This document shows positions 22,643 through 35,400 of a DNA stretch of 64,000 nt, piece by piece (positions within the stretch are counted from its first letter, which is position 1; each line of letters starts with the position of its first letter). Below the pieces are notes generated by a model that saw only the letters and a list, made by a program, of their open reading frames with translations, was not told the DNA's origin and ran no database searches. The stretch spans positions 161,175-225,174 of the forward strand of contig LUVW01000040.1 of the NCBI GenBank assembly GCA_001661515.1, read 5' to 3'. This DNA is from Capniomyces stellatus (taxonomy: Eukaryota; Kickxellomycota; Harpellomycetes; Harpellales; Legeriomycetaceae). The position numbers and the translations under genes are program-made.

Positions 22643-24820
22643 TCACGGCTTTGATCTGGCTTTCAGTCGCCATTTGATATTTCCGAGTTCGTCTGTTGAT
22701 TTGAGGAGGATTCTACGACGTGCGTTACTAAACCAGTTCTTGAGCTGGTCTGATTTAAGTTTAGTGGTTGCAGTAAAAGTCTCGCGTGTTTTTTTATCTG
22801 GGTATGGGTTACTATAGTTTCTGAGAATCCATTGGTTTAAGGTATTTAAAGTGTCTTTGCTATAATTGTTGCGAGCTTTAATAGACTTGGCTGCGTTTAC
22901 ACTGATCCCAGACTGTGCATGTAATAGGATATCTGTGCTTGGCTGAACATCTGGCTTTGGGGTGATGTTATCGACCTTGCCTGGTTTGCTAGCTTTATCG
23001 AGCTTCTTTCTCCGTCCCCTCTTTGTTTTAAGAGCAACTGGATATATGTTGCTATCAGGGCTTGCAGTATTGCCGTCTGGATTCCCGGTGCTAAAACCAC
23101 AATTGCGGCCAAATAAGATGTCGGGATTGGGTAAATCTTGTGCCTCAGCATTCATCGGCTTATCAATGGCCAAAAAACTGAGATTATCAACATTGGCAAA
23201 TGTAGATCCATAGTAGTTACTCGCGTTCGCCAAATCTTCATCTGGGCTTAGACCTATCATAAAGCTAAAATCAGTTTCCGGTCTCTCGGGGCTGCTTGCA
23301 AAGCTATCAAACACACCACCAGATATCGTTTTGGCTTTGGAAATATCCGGTGTGTTATAGCAGTAGCTATTGAAACTTTGGCTTTGTAGATCTATTTTTT
23401 GGATAGGAAGGCTGCTATAAGAGCTAAAATCCACTTCAGAAATTGCGCCAAGCTCGCACGTTGGATAGTTTGGCGTGTAGCTTTGATATCTTCCTTGGTA
23501 AAAATCGTTGTCTTTGTATACATGGCTACTGTGGGAAAAATCCAGCTGTGTATGGCTATTCAGTGCATTTGAACTTCTAATGGAATAAAAGACATTGTTG
23601 TAGACACTTGGACCGCCAATAACTCCGTAGCCCTCGCCTTCGTTACTGCTGGCGCTTGTTCTGCTATTGCATAATATATGACTGGTGTTTGTGTTTTTGA
23701 CATTTCCGGCCTCGTCAGACCTATTCGTTACCCCGTTACAATACTCCATCGTTGCTTTACAGCCAGTATAGCCTCCAAGTCCATTTAGAAAATTATCAAT
23801 TATAAAGCTGCTGCCATTGCTCTCCATGCTACCGCCTACTTGGCTGAATGACATTGGTGGGATTGCACAACTTGGACTATATTTTTCCCATTTTAAAGTA
23901 TCGGTGCTGTCAAAGCCACCAGGCCCATTTTCATAATTTCTCTCATTACCTTCAACTTTTCTTTTTCTTGGGCATTTTACTGCTCTTTTCTTGCCATTCG
24001 CTTTTCTGGCTTCGAATTTGCCTATTATTGTACTTTCTTTTGTTTTCCTCCTTTGCTTTTTTACCGCCTTTTCCTCGGTGTATCCTGTGTACCCTGTGTG
24101 TCCTGACTCTGACTTCACACTACCACTAGTAAAGTTGGTGAAACTTGAAATCAATGCTTTTCTTTTTCTTTTCCCCTTTCCGCCTGAAGAGTTCTGAACT
24201 GATGGTCCATCTGTCTGACTATTGCCCATAGCCAACAGTATGTTCTCTAAATCAAAACTGGGCTGGCTAAAAAAATCAACTCTCGAGTCAATATAATTAA
24301 ACAAATTCAGCCCCAGCCTGCTCGTTTCGTAAACTAGCCCAACATTCATTCCCAACTCATCATTCCCACAAGGCGTGGCTGGAATACTATCAAAAGACGC
24401 ATTGCTCGTGGAGCTTGATTTATAACACGGTAACTCCGTTGTTGACTGATTTCCAAACTCTACAGGGTACAATCTGTTGTTATAAGTGTAGTTGCAAACA
24501 GAAGTTTCTTCAACTATTCCATAGTTTACATATCGACTGGTGTCACCAGAGATATTATTGCCCTCTAACCCTGGATCATCAAAACTGATTTTATCTAGAA
24601 GCGCCGCATCGTAGTTATGGTCTCCGTATTTGCTGTGTGGCGCCACTGAACCCAAGTCCACTGCATGACAGAATGACTTTTCGAATAATCTTGGGCTATA
24701 ATCTGATATCTCCTCCAAACTTAACCCATAGTTAACGCTGTTATCTTTATCGCTACATGCTATATTTAATTCTGCTAGAATGTTGGAATAGTTGACTAGT
24801 GTTTTTCCCCAGTTTGACAT
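22643..24820 (-). CDS. TALE-class homeodomain transcription factor
   Basis: Single-exon gene of 725 aa. The homeodomain lies at the extreme C-terminus, roughly residues 650-710. Helix 1 includes TLNTLNQWILRNY, followed by the three-residue TALE insertion NPYP, and the recognition helix is LKNWFSNARRRI with the invariant W48, F49, N51 and R53. Position 50 is Ser, where most TALE proteins have Ile, Gly or Ala. Only about 15 residues follow (ending KWRLKARSKP). The long N-terminal part is Ser/Asn/Tyr-rich and poorly structured, with several basic clusters that could be nuclear localisation signals (GKGKRKRK, KKQRRKTK, CPRKRK). It begins at ATG MSNWGKTLVNYSNI. Fungal TALE proteins include mating-type HD1 factors and Cup9/Tos8-type repressors; this one cannot be assigned to either. 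It lies upstream of the giant gene on the same strand. Confidence 0.9.
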   Translation of the reverse strand: MSNWGKTLVNYSNILAELNIACSDKDNSVNYGLSLEEISDYSPRLFEKSFCHAVDLGSVAPHSKYGDHNYDAALLDKISFDDPGLEGNNISGDTSRYVNYGIVEETSVCNYTYNNRLYPVEFGNQSTTELPCYKSSSTSNASFDSIPATPCGNDELGMNVGLVYETSRLGLNLFNYIDSRVDFFSQPSFDLENILLAMGNSQTDGPSVQNSSGGKGKRKRKALISSFTNFTSGSVKSESGHTGYTGYTEEKAVKKQRRKTKESTIIGKFEARKANGKKRAVKCPRKRKVEGNERNYENGPGGFDSTDTLKWEKYSPSCAIPPMSFSQVGGSMESNGSSFIIDNFLNGLGGYTGCKATMEYCNGVTNRSDEAGNVKNTNTSHILCNSRTSASSNEGEGYGVIGGPSVYNNVFYSIRSSNALNSHTQLDFSHSSHVYKDNDFYQGRYQSYTPNYPTCELGAISEVDFSSYSSLPIQKIDLQSQSFNSYCYNTPDISKAKTISGGVFDSFASSPERPETDFSFMIGLSPDEDLANASNYYGSTFANVDNLSFLAIDKPMNAEAQDLPNPDILFGRNCGFSTGNPDGNTASPDSNIYPVALKTKRGRRKKLDKASKPGKVDNITPKPDVQPSTDILLHAQSGISVNAAKSIKARNNYSKDTLNTLNQWILRNYSNPYPDKKTRETFTATTKLKSDQLKNWFSNARRRILLKSTDELGNIKWRLKARSKP

Positions 24821-26696
24821 GATATTCTACCAGTTTACTAAACACCATGTTTATATACGCCATCAAAAATCAATTAGTGCTTGGATCAAAGAACAATCGT
24901 CATCAAATTATATTAATAGGCTAGGCATTTGTTGATCTGGACATCACTTACAGCTTTACTTGAGGATCCCTGATGCTAAAATTAGAAACAAAGAGTGTAG
25001 ATACTGTGCTACTTTTGGTCCCTTTTTTCCCTCTTCCCTTGTCAATTACCGGTTTATCGATTTATTGATTTATTGTGTGGTAAAACAAAAAAAAATGCTG
25101 TTTAAATCTTCCAGCACAAGTTAGCAAAATGTCAAGTTAAACAATGCTTGTCATATCACTTTGAAATATTGATATAATCGTTAGTAAAAAAAGTAGGTGT
25201 ATTGCGCCAAAAGTTAAACTGCTTTGTTATTTAAAAAAACAATATCAAGCAGCTAATTATCTTTATTCAGTTTGAAAACAAGACTACATTAAAGTGATTC
25301 GTAATACATCCAAATTGTACTGCCAGAGTTAAAAAAAAACAAGGGCAAGTAGTAGAGAAATAATAATAACAAAGAAAAGTGACGTCTCAAACTATTGACC
25401 TCTTGACGCCTTTTATATATGCTAAAACCGTGTTGAAAGTTATATTGGCATTAGAGCATATTTACAATTTAAACAAAAAAAAAAAAAACCATCGTCTTGT
25501 TTTTTTTTAAAAAAAGAAAAAGGAATAAATTTCTTGAACACATTTGTCTCGATGCTGGGAGATTTTAACAATTTGACAACTTTTGTTGTGTTTGTTCGTA
25601 GGATAATCCCAGTTAATATTCGCTGCTAAAAACCGAATACCAATCTTTGTCTATACAAGCGCAAGTGTGGGTAGTTGGGAGATTCTTTGGTGATATTTGG
25701 AAATCGGCGTACACGTCTTTATTGGTTTCCACACAATTCCTTCTTCATGGTGTCTACCCTGTATTTCCCAACAAAATAATGCTAAAATATATTTGACAGT
25801 GGTTGCAATTTGAATAAAATGACAACCTTGCCCTCTTGGCACTATTTGGATAACTAAAACCTCAGTTATCCTCCTTTTTAATATCAATAACAATAGCAAT
25901 AATAAAACCAGCTATCCCATCCCAATGCGTTTATTTTTAGCCAAAACCAATTGAAAGCTTCTAAGCTGTATAAACTTCAAGCCGCCGCAAAACTTTCCAA
26001 CACGCTTCCGCCGAACTTTATTGGCCGGTTATAAAATCTTCCGTTTATATCAATAAAAAAAACCCTCGAAAATAACCAAAAAAAAAAAACCGACTTTACA
26101 CAATATGTTGATCTTGATGGATTTGGTCGTAAAATGGTTGTTGGTGTGTCCTTGTACACGATTGGCAATATGCTGATATATATTTTTCAGTGCCAAAATT
26201 CAAACAAAAACAACTCTCTTTCTCTCTCTGTTGAAAGTTGTTGTGCGTTAAAATGTATGAACGATGACTCTAAATGAGTAAACTCTATAGACCAACCTTT
26301 TCAGCTAAAAAATAAAATACAAATACAAAGAAGGGTTTTGTGCCAGCCGCCAATCGCTTTGACACCATTAGAACACCCAGCTTGCTGGAGGGCATGCATA
26401 ACTGTAAAATAGCGTGATATAATTGTGTTTTAATATGAACTACAGTTGACATTGGATAATAGAGTTATTAGTTTATAATTGGTTGTATTGAATATCTAGG
26501 AGACTTTTTGGTGTTTGGCTAACGTTATAAGCTGTATCTGTATATGGGTGTTAAAAAAAAAAAAGGAAATCTATTGATAGTAATTAGAAATAAACGCAAT
26601 TTGTATTTGTAGAGTTATTATTACAAAATTTAGTCAAGTTTTGATTCGTATAAATACAATTCAAGATTGCATTAGCGTGAAAGTGGTATCTGCTGG
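24821..26696. other. AT-rich intergenic region
   Basis: About 1.9 kb with no gene that I can support. It has many A/T homopolymers, for example near 25475-25520. Short open frames are AT-composed and have no recognisable motif. It should contain the promoter of the homeodomain gene (right after 24820) and the 3' end of the NIPA gene. Confidence 0.5.
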
Positions 26697-28451
26697 CTAA
26701 TTTATCTTAATATACGGATTCTCTCTTCTGGTGAACAGTGAAATTCCGTAAAATACAACTAGTAGTCCTGCCAGCGCATTAAGTATTTGGGACAATCCAA
26801 GTTGCCCCAGTTGGTCGTAGTAAATCAGACTACTAACTAATGCCGATACTGAATAGCTGCAGAAAGCAACAGGAATCATCACGATTGTGCTAGCTAGTCT
26901 CAGGCCTCTATTAAAGTAGTACAGCTATTGGATATACATAAATACACGCAAGAAATAAAAGATCAGTTTTGTATAGATTGATGTTAGTAAATCAAATAAA
27001 ACCAGAAAACTGCCTCATACTTCAACTAAGCCATAAGAGTGTTGCAATATACCAAATTATATGAAAATAACAACAACAACGACAACGACAATAATAATAC
27101 TTACATTTCCTATGGCTGTGGCAACTAATGAACCGACTATAATCCATGAAAGTGGGTTGGTAAACTGGTTTGTTCCGCTTAGCGACAGTGATACAAGCTC
27201 TATGCTGGTCTTTGTGAATAGAATAGACTGGCTACAAATAAACCCAGAGATAAGACCGGACAACAGACCCGAGTAGTTTTCCAGTATCTTTACTTCCAGT
27301 GACAAAACTTCATGGGACTCCTCCACACTGCTTAAATCTGCGATAAGATCTCCAGCCTGTGAATCTTCGTAAATTGGCGAATTGCTATGAGAGGCGTAGT
27401 ACATGACTTCTCTCTCTTCATCGGCCTGCCTGCTGCTTTGTTGGTCGCTTTCACCAAACTGCTTAATTCCAAGCAAATTCGTAGAATTGGCCAGCCACTT
27501 GTTTTTGTTTCTTGCACCCTTAGTGCTCGCTCCCAAAAGCGGCGTTTGCTCCAAGAGCTCACCATCTGACCCTGAACTCCCAGAGCCAACACTTCCAACC
27601 TTGCTGATTGTGTTGTACTCGCTGATCGTTTGGTTAAGCTGGGCGTTTATAGACTCGGCGTTTGAGGGTACATTGTTGTTTTTATGGGTGCTCGAGTATC
27701 TGCCGTTGTTTTCTAGATAACTAGTTGATTTTGTTTGGCTTGTACCATTAGACTTTTTTGAACTTTGGTCGTTGGACGTTCCAAAGTATCCGCTGTTTTT
27801 GCTCAAGTCCATTGTATTGTCTTCTATTTCTATACCAAGTGCGTTATGCGAAATTCGTTCGTCAAGAATAGAGTACTTTTTAACCTGGCTTCTAAAAAAG
27901 CGGTACCTCTTTCTTAGATACAGCTCAAGAATTATTAATAGAAGCACTAGCAGCTCGTAGAATAAAAAGTAGTAAATAAAAATCGGGCGTTTATACAGCT
28001 TCATCAGGTCCTCAAAAGAGCGAGACTTTTCAGCAATAGTCGCAAATATGGCTATCCAAATAGCCCCAGCCGTTACTAGAATGGTGTCTCTATAATCCCT
28101 CCAAGTAATTGTGTAGTTGAGAATTAGCCCCGCGCAAAGTGTGTTGGCCGCTAGATTTACCGCACTCAAAGGGGCTGCCACAAAGACCGGCAAATATATC
28201 AAAGTTATTGCCGGACAAACGGAGGAGCATAATACAAATGTTATAAAACCAACAAGCCATGTAGAATCTCGAAATAAAGGCGGCAGTTTTTTATTGGTTT
28301 CGATTTCTGTGCCACCAACGTCACTGCTTATAGCAGCATAACTATTATGTCGTCGAATGTGTGCTTTGCGTTGTAATGTTAAGCCCAAAGAATGCCCAAA
28401 GGATCCTAATAAAGATATCGCTACACCGATAAATGTTTCAACTGGCTTCAT
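26697..28451 (-). CDS. NIPA-family magnesium transporter
   Basis: Two exons on the complement, 27105-28451 and 26697-26924, with a 180-bp GTAAGT...CCAATAG intron in phase 0, giving 524 aa. NIPA (DUF803) proteins are multi-pass membrane proteins related to the drug/metabolite transporter fold and carry Mg2+ in animals. Nine membrane segments are visible at about 8-25, 64-82, 85-110, 122-140, 157-178, 394-415, 432-455, 461-480 and 485-505. Family motifs are LGLTLQRKAH near the start, VAAPLSAVNLAANTLCAGLIL, and LYYFNRGL...VMIPVAFCSYSVSALVSSLIYYDQ after the splice, which corresponds to the usual 'xxYLNKAL...PxxYVxF' block. An unusually long hydrophilic loop (about residues 183-388, Ser/Asn-rich) separates segments 5 and 6. 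Confidence 0.9.
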
Positions 28452-30485
28452 TTTTTTTCCTTTTATTATTATCTATTTATCGGTTTTCGACTCTTTTGCT
28501 CTTTTGTTCCTTTTTTTCTAACAAGTTTTGCTTGGAAATGTGCTGAAATGCATAAATTAGATTGTTAATTTGCTAACTGGTATATTCAATTTCGCTTTCA
28601 AATCTACTACTATGGTTGTCTTTCTTTCGTTTATAGCTAAAATAGTTTCTGTGACTCTATTTGGACTTTTGCCTTTGTTTTTTCGCCTGTTTACTTGCTC
28701 TTTTGCTTAGCTGCTGGTTTATAATATTAAAATTGGGCCCTTATTTGCCTTGCTGTTGTTTAAGAGGTAAATAAGAGCAAAACGTGTCTGAAGCTCGGCT
28801 GACCAAGTGGTTTGTTTTTTTGATATATCAGCAGCTTAATTAATTGATTGTGCACTAAATATAAATATAAAAGTAAATAAGCTAAATAATAAACACTTGC
28901 CCAAGAGAGGTATGTGACCCTGGTATATATGTGTAATTACAGTTATTTCTGTGTTATGCAAAATCTAGCTGAATATTTAATATTCGCTTTATTTGATAAT
29001 CTTGGCCTAGCAATATTAAATTAGGCTAATTTGAAGCTACAAAAAATAAAGATAAACAAAAAAAAGGGGCCTAAATTCATTAAACCTAAAAATAAAGCTG
29101 GGGCTTATTAGCACAAAGCCAGGTTGCATTGTTGAATATAAAAACACATAAAAGCAGAAAAGGTTCACGATGGCATCTGGTTTGAAAAATAGCCAACACA
29201 TTAAATTAAACTTTAAAGGCAAATTTGGTTATATGATTGACTATTGGGTAGGTTTGTACATTCGAGACACTTTACCTAAATTAGATGTATAGGTAATTGC
29301 GATTTACCTAAAGAATGGCTAATAAAATGGGTATGATTTGGGGTGAGCTATATTGAAATCTATCCAGACTTTTTTGTTGCAAAGCACGCTTGTTAAGACA
29401 AAAGTTGGCAATTACGAATAGTAACATTTGCAGCTAGTAACACAGTAAAGCAATTGGGGAACAGCTTTGAACAACAATAAAGCCTTGGCTAGCAACGAAG
29501 AATGTCGTATGAATGCGTATGACGGAATGTAGCCAATTAGTGAGGATCATGTTTCAATGGATTTGCAGCTATGCATAAATTAATAGCAAACTCTTTGATA
29601 CTATTTGATGGGGCTCTAGTACGATTAAAGTGGTGTCAATGATGCACAATAAACTACAAATACATTCGCCGCTATGTCCTCACCAAACACCAGTTTGAAG
29701 GTGCACTATGGCGCAAAAATTCTAGCAAAGCTGTTTAATAGTAGCATTTCCAAATGTCTTGCCGTGCCATAGCGTTCAGTTGGTCCTTAGAAACCTGGAT
29801 TATGGGTACCATTTGCATATTAAATTATAAATCTTGATAATCAATAACAAAACTTCTAGCCACTATAATATGGAAAGTGTTTATTATTACTATTATTATT
29901 GAAATAGGTAAAAATGATTTTTGAAAAGGGCAACTCGATGTTGATGCTACAACCTAGCATGTGTGGTATTTCATTTATTCACTTTATTTGTGTGATTTAT
30001 TTGGCAACAGATTCAAAATAACAAAATATTAAACACTCCTATTTTGATAGGATAAATGACTTTACTAGCCAATACCCCTTCGATCAACTAGATTATCCGT
30101 ACCCGATGGGCATTGGTTCAGGGAGATTGGTGACCATTTGATTAATGTGACTGTTCGGAGTTCCTTAATAAATACATCAGCTGAGACAGCTGAAATAAAA
30201 GAAATAAAAGAAATACTGATAACTAGGGTCATGCTTTATGTAACTGTGCAAAGTGGTGAGGCGGCTTGTGACGGTGGGTTAACTTTGTGTTATATGAATC
30301 TTACAATAATTTGGAGATTAAAGAAAAAAAACACAATAAAAGCTAAGAATAAATTCATGTCTAAAATAAAGTATAATAAAATGATCATATTTATAAGTAT
30401 ATAATAATTTAAAAGTAAAATTACAAATTTAACACAGCCTTCAAATATTAAACTAAGTAGTACCAAAGTCGAAAGCGAGACATCT
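28452..30485. other. AT-rich intergenic region
   Basis: About 2 kb with no gene I can support. It contains scattered A/T runs and short open frames without recognisable motifs. The NIPA promoter should be at its left end and the 3' UTR of the zinc-finger gene at its right end. Confidence 0.5.
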
Positions 30486-32174
30486 TCAGCTTGGACGAGT
30501 TGCTTTACCATAAGGTAAAAATCTTTTACTAGATTCTTCCGAGCCAAGTCCTTGAGCCTCATTGCTATAAACAGAGTAAGGCCCGCCCAGCATACTCAAG
30601 CCATCCATTCGACTGTGGCGTCCCGCGTAATGGTCAGCTTGGTCATCCAACATACTTTTTGAAATATACTGGCTCTGGGATGAATGTCTGATGTGCGAGG
30701 CCTTGGAAGATAGTTTTCCCGAAGAGTTGGCATTGCTGTATCTTATATGAAGTCCGGAGTCAGCGAGATGTGTATTTTCGTGCTTTCTTAGCGACCTAGC
30801 ATGAAAGTACGCCTTCCCGCAGTTTATATGTTTGCAAATATATGGCCTCAGCCCTGAATGTGTTTTGATGTGTGTTTGCAGAGAGTCTGGACGAGAAAAT
30901 CTTTTCCCGCATTCAGGGTAATTGCATAAAAATGGTCTTTCGCCAGTGTGTGTTCTCAGATGATTTAGAAGTTTGTGCCTTTTAGTAAATGGTCTATGTA
31001 GACGAGTACACCCAGCCCAATTGCAGACATACACAGCCTTTCCTCTACCAATGTGGAAAGTGCTGATGTGCTCCATTAATGTTGTAGTGTTGGAATGCAA
31101 CTCTGTACAATCACCCCATTTGCACACCTCTAGATCCACATCACTATTGGTGCTGTTTTCGCTATTTGACTCGTGGAATGGAGTTAATAAGCCATCAAAG
31201 GAGCTGGGTTTTAACAGCTGGTTGGTTGAATAGAAATGCTCGTGGTTTACCAAGTTTCTGGTTTTTGTTAATGGGTCTATATCAAACCCGTTTAACAGTG
31301 TTGCTAGCCCAAACCTTTTGCTCTCGCCTACAGTATCTAATGTTTTGATAATAAATATAGTGTTAAAGCCATTTCTACCACTATGATTATAGCTGACTGA
31401 GCCATATGCACTGAGTCACCATCAACTTGGTTGAAAGATGCACTGTTATTGGTGTTTGCTCAAGTAAATGAATAATAGTTATGGGAATGTTAGAGTTAAT
31501 AATGAATTACATTTTAAATTACCAATTCCGATCCCCATTCCAAGTTCAAATCTGCTAGGCTCGGAGTATATCATATCCTGGTTAGGATAACTCTTTTTGG
31601 AAAAATCTAGATCACTCTTGTCGCCGTGTGGATACTCTGAATAGGCTGGCGAAATTATCTGTGCATAGCGAGGGTTAGACCGTGTTCTTATATAGAGAAC
31701 GTCGTTTCCTACCTTCACACTGTCTCTCTCAAAAGTGTTGTTGTAGCTCTCTAACGGGCTTATCACCGCAGTTGGGACACATGACATACGTCTATACGCT
31801 TCTTCTTTTTTTTCTTCTTCCCCCTCCTCTTCTTCCCTAGGCTCAGTGTTATATTTATGCCCGCCTATACTTGTATGACCACTTTGAGTGCTACTTGGTT
31901 TCTTATAGTTGGCTCCAACAAAGTCGTTGCTATTCTGGCTTTGTGCAAGATTGGCTAATATATGCAGTGGTTCGCTGCGTACTACCGACTCCTAATGGTG
32001 AGTATTTGGTTGTTTAAAAGTGGTAAAAGGAGAGTGGGTGGGAAAAAAGCAGTTGTCTAATTAGTTGCCATTAATTCTTTCAAAATACAAGCTTTGCTTA
32101 AATAAACTAGTGATGTTTTAAAGTCATTTTAAAGGCTCGGTCATAAAAACTTGCTTGGATAATTTACATACCAT
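30486..32174 (-). CDS. C2H2 zinc-finger protein, Gli/Zic-like
   Basis: Predicted exons on the complement: 32172-32174 (the ATG alone), 31523-31991 and 30486 to about 31336, giving roughly 440 aa. Four C2H2 fingers are visible: CKWGDC...EHISTFH, CNWAGC...NHLRTH, CNYPEC...THIKTH and CKHINC...KHENTH. They are joined by TGERPF and SGLRPY linkers. The first finger and its GRGKAVYVC linker are typical of Gli/Zic-like fungal regulators; animal Gli and Zic have five fingers. The N-terminal exon is acidic and low-complexity (EEEEGEEEKKEE), and the C-terminal tail is Ser-rich. Exon 1 follows from GTATGT directly after ATG and a phase-0 acceptor 180 bp on, CCATTAG. The acceptor of exon 3 could be 31336 or 31327 (both in phase, differing by three residues). 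The protein should be a nuclear DNA-binding regulator; target unknown. Confidence 0.82.
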
Positions 32175-32408
32175 TTTTAATTGATTGTCTATGTTACTTG
32201 GGTATATGCCTGTATGCTAATTCAATGCCTTTGCTTTGTTTTCGGTAGATTATTCTTTTGCTAAAACAAAACCTCTTTTGTTGCTTTTTTCTGGCATGTA
32301 CCCAACCTCTACTATCCCTTTCTCACTCTTTAGAAATTAAACAAGATAAATGTAAAGCTAACTAAAAATATACAGTAAAAAAAAAACAAAATGACACTTT
32401 GTAACGGG

Positions 32409-32429
32409 CGTTGTGTTGTGTTGTGTTGT
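32409..32429. repeat. TTGTG short tandem repeat
   Basis: About four copies of GTTGT/TTGTG head to tail, upstream of the zinc-finger gene. Confidence 0.85.
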
Positions 32430-35400
32430 GCGTGAAAAACTTAATATCTAGTTGTCAATATTTAGAAAGAAAATTATATTCTATTCTATTATATTCTATT
32501 CTATATTATACCCAAACTACAAGGAGCCAAATAAAATTTATGGGATGTGAATTTGTTTATTTTTTGATTATTTTTTTTTCTGTCGTTTTGATTTAGGTGG
32601 CGTACTTGCTTTGGTTTATATAAGTCCTTTCCCCTTTCCTATTTTTATTTTTTATTCCAACCCATGATGGTGTAGACACCTTTGACCAAGCTAATTGCCA
32701 CACAATCTTTCTGCCTTATCAGCTACACTGATTTAATTAATACTTATTTTTAACACCGTATCACATTTTTTTCAAAAAGAGTTAAAAGGGTGGGGAATGA
32801 GAATTATTCTTTATTGAATTTGCTTTCTACCATTTAGTAAAATTGTGTAACCGCCTTGGGTCTTTATCCATATCTAAAAAAATGACATTAATTTTTTTAC
32901 TTTACAGGTTATGTTGGTAATTCTTCATAACGCGGGTATAACAATTCTATTCAAAAGCAACCTAATTATAAAATGTGAATTTATTAATGTTTACTAATAT
33001 TTGTAAATCTGATCATAGTGAAAGGAACCTAATTTGCTTGACCTCCTCTTTAGCCAGTTACTCTAGTTTACAAATCTTTGGCACTTTTTTTTTGGACTTT
33101 GTAATTGTCAATACTAATTGTAATTGAAATATTTGTTAAAAAGCCCTCTCCTCCCGACAATTCGATACAGAAGGCTCAACCTTTTGGTATTGCAAGTTAG
33201 TCCATGTCACCCACCTCATTCATCAAAAATAAAATAATAAACCAAATACAGAAAAGTATTAGTAATAATAAATTGGCAAACACTTGAAAGAAAAAGAAAA
33301 AAAGAATAAGTGAATAAATTTAATAAATAAAATGTTAAAGAGTAGTTGTTTGATATTGTATGTTTTGTGTTGTGTTGATTCTGTTACCAATAAACCACAT
33401 GAATAAAGTTATAAGAAAAAGTTAATAAAGAATAGTTGGTAAACGATAAATATCGAAATAAAATAGTAACCCTCAAAGTAAAGATAAACACTATGGGGCT
33501 TTAAAAAAAAAACGTGTTCCTATTCCCCATCCCGAGCTAATAAACGAAAACTATTTTGGGTTATTTTAAAAAATAAATAAAAGGTAAAGCAAGCTAACAT
33601 CCATTCAATTGAAGTCAAGGATTTTTTCTGTGACTCAATAAACAGATAGCGACCATAAACATAAATTGAATTAATATAGCCCATTTCAAATGTTGGTTGT
33701 CAGCTAATGTTTATTATTGGACATCGTCTTCTTTCTAGACTAATTTGGCAAATTAGAGCTATAGTATTTATAAGGCAACATTACAACGACTTTAGCTTTT
33801 TGCTCTTAAATATATTTAGCACATCTTTTCAATAAATTTCATCATTTAAAACTCGACTGATTTAGGTCAGATCAGTAGGAAAAGATACCCACCAAACTTG
33901 CGAAATGTATAATCCACCACACCTCCGTGCATAAACCAACAAAGTAGCTATACTTTTACGGTCGATTTAGCCTAAAACACTTGAAAGTGGTTCACGTAAA
34001 CACAACGCCAAATATGGTGTAAAAAGTGCACAATTTCTATTTTTTAATAAATGCGGCCAAGCAATTGCGTAAAAGACAAACTCGGCATCCAATTGACTAA
34101 CGAACTCGATAAATATACCCGATACGCTCAGCTTCCACGCTATCGATGTATGGTAAACATTAAACATAAATCAAAAGTAATATCTTGTTTTATAATTTAA
34201 TGTATATATTGCAATACTATGATTTTACTCAAGCTGAAGTATCGTCATTCGACTAGCGAACTATAAAAAACGACAATTCGTAAAGTGGACTTGAGGTCTA
34301 CCCCCCCCCCTCCCCAACTCAGCAGCTATTTGGTAAGTTACGATGTTTGGTTTTGGTTCTGATTACTGTGCTGAAAAGGCTGTGTATATTGCGATTTACT
34401 AGGATATATGCTGGAGTTTTTGAGTTTATGGTTTGCCTTTCAAAGCTTTCTAAAGGAACTATCTAGAGATTGTAGTAATTTGTTGAATGAAAAAGGATAT
34501 TATTTCAGAAAAACCAGCAGTGCAGTTCTAAGTTTGCCGCTTTTTGTATAGATTTACTAGTTAAAACTTAAAAGCTAATTGGTAATTTGGTATTACTTAA
34601 CGGTGCTGATTAGCCGATACACCCATTAAACTAGAGGTGAACTTGCTTCGATTTGGGCATGAACCTGCACAGAAATTGTCCAAAGTCCGTTCTTATTGAT
34701 GACACACTTGCCACTATGTACCTGTAGCATATGTATGTGCTATATTGCCCATCAGTATACCTACAAGGTTGGGATACATGAAAACAAAATAGAAGGTTGA
34801 TTTAGATTATTAGCAACGAAAACTTTTAAAACATGAATCAATTTATTTTCAGTTTAATTACGCCACAAAGTAGTGCTATATTTATAATCAGCTTTACTCT
34901 TATCACCGCTTGATTGCAAATAAGGTGACATGTTAACAAGCATCGCCTTATCGATAATTTAATATAAATTGAGTGGTTGTGATATAGTTTCAGATTGTGT
35001 GTAAATTACACAAAGCGGTTTTTACACAAGTTATTACCGACAAAGCATCGTTAATCTTCAAACTAGATGTCCACGCAATATTTTGTTAATTAAAACTAGC
35101 ACACAAAAAACATTAGTACACATACTTTTATCTCTTGGTTTTTGAATAAAAAAATGCATCTTGGTGAATACTGAAAACAACTTTATTCGTAAACTATTTC
35201 TATTCCAACGAGTCAAGTAAAGCCTTGCGGGAATTTAAACAGGTGTGATGACGATTTTTTAATCTAAGCTGTGAACTTGCAACCCTAATTCAATTTAAAT
35301 TGCCAAACCAATCAAAAGAGAAAATTTTAAGGATCATTGAAATGTCCGCCTCCCCTTCCTCTTCTACTCCCTCTCCTACTTCACCTTCACCTTAGCATTA

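Noticed and set aside
25651..25899. 82-codon minus-strand frame with some protein-like residues
   Set aside because: No recognisable motif, no splice partners and an AT-rich setting; kept as intergenic.
33967..34167. 66-codon minus-strand frame in the gene-poor region
   Set aside because: No conserved motif and no flanking exons; likely chance.
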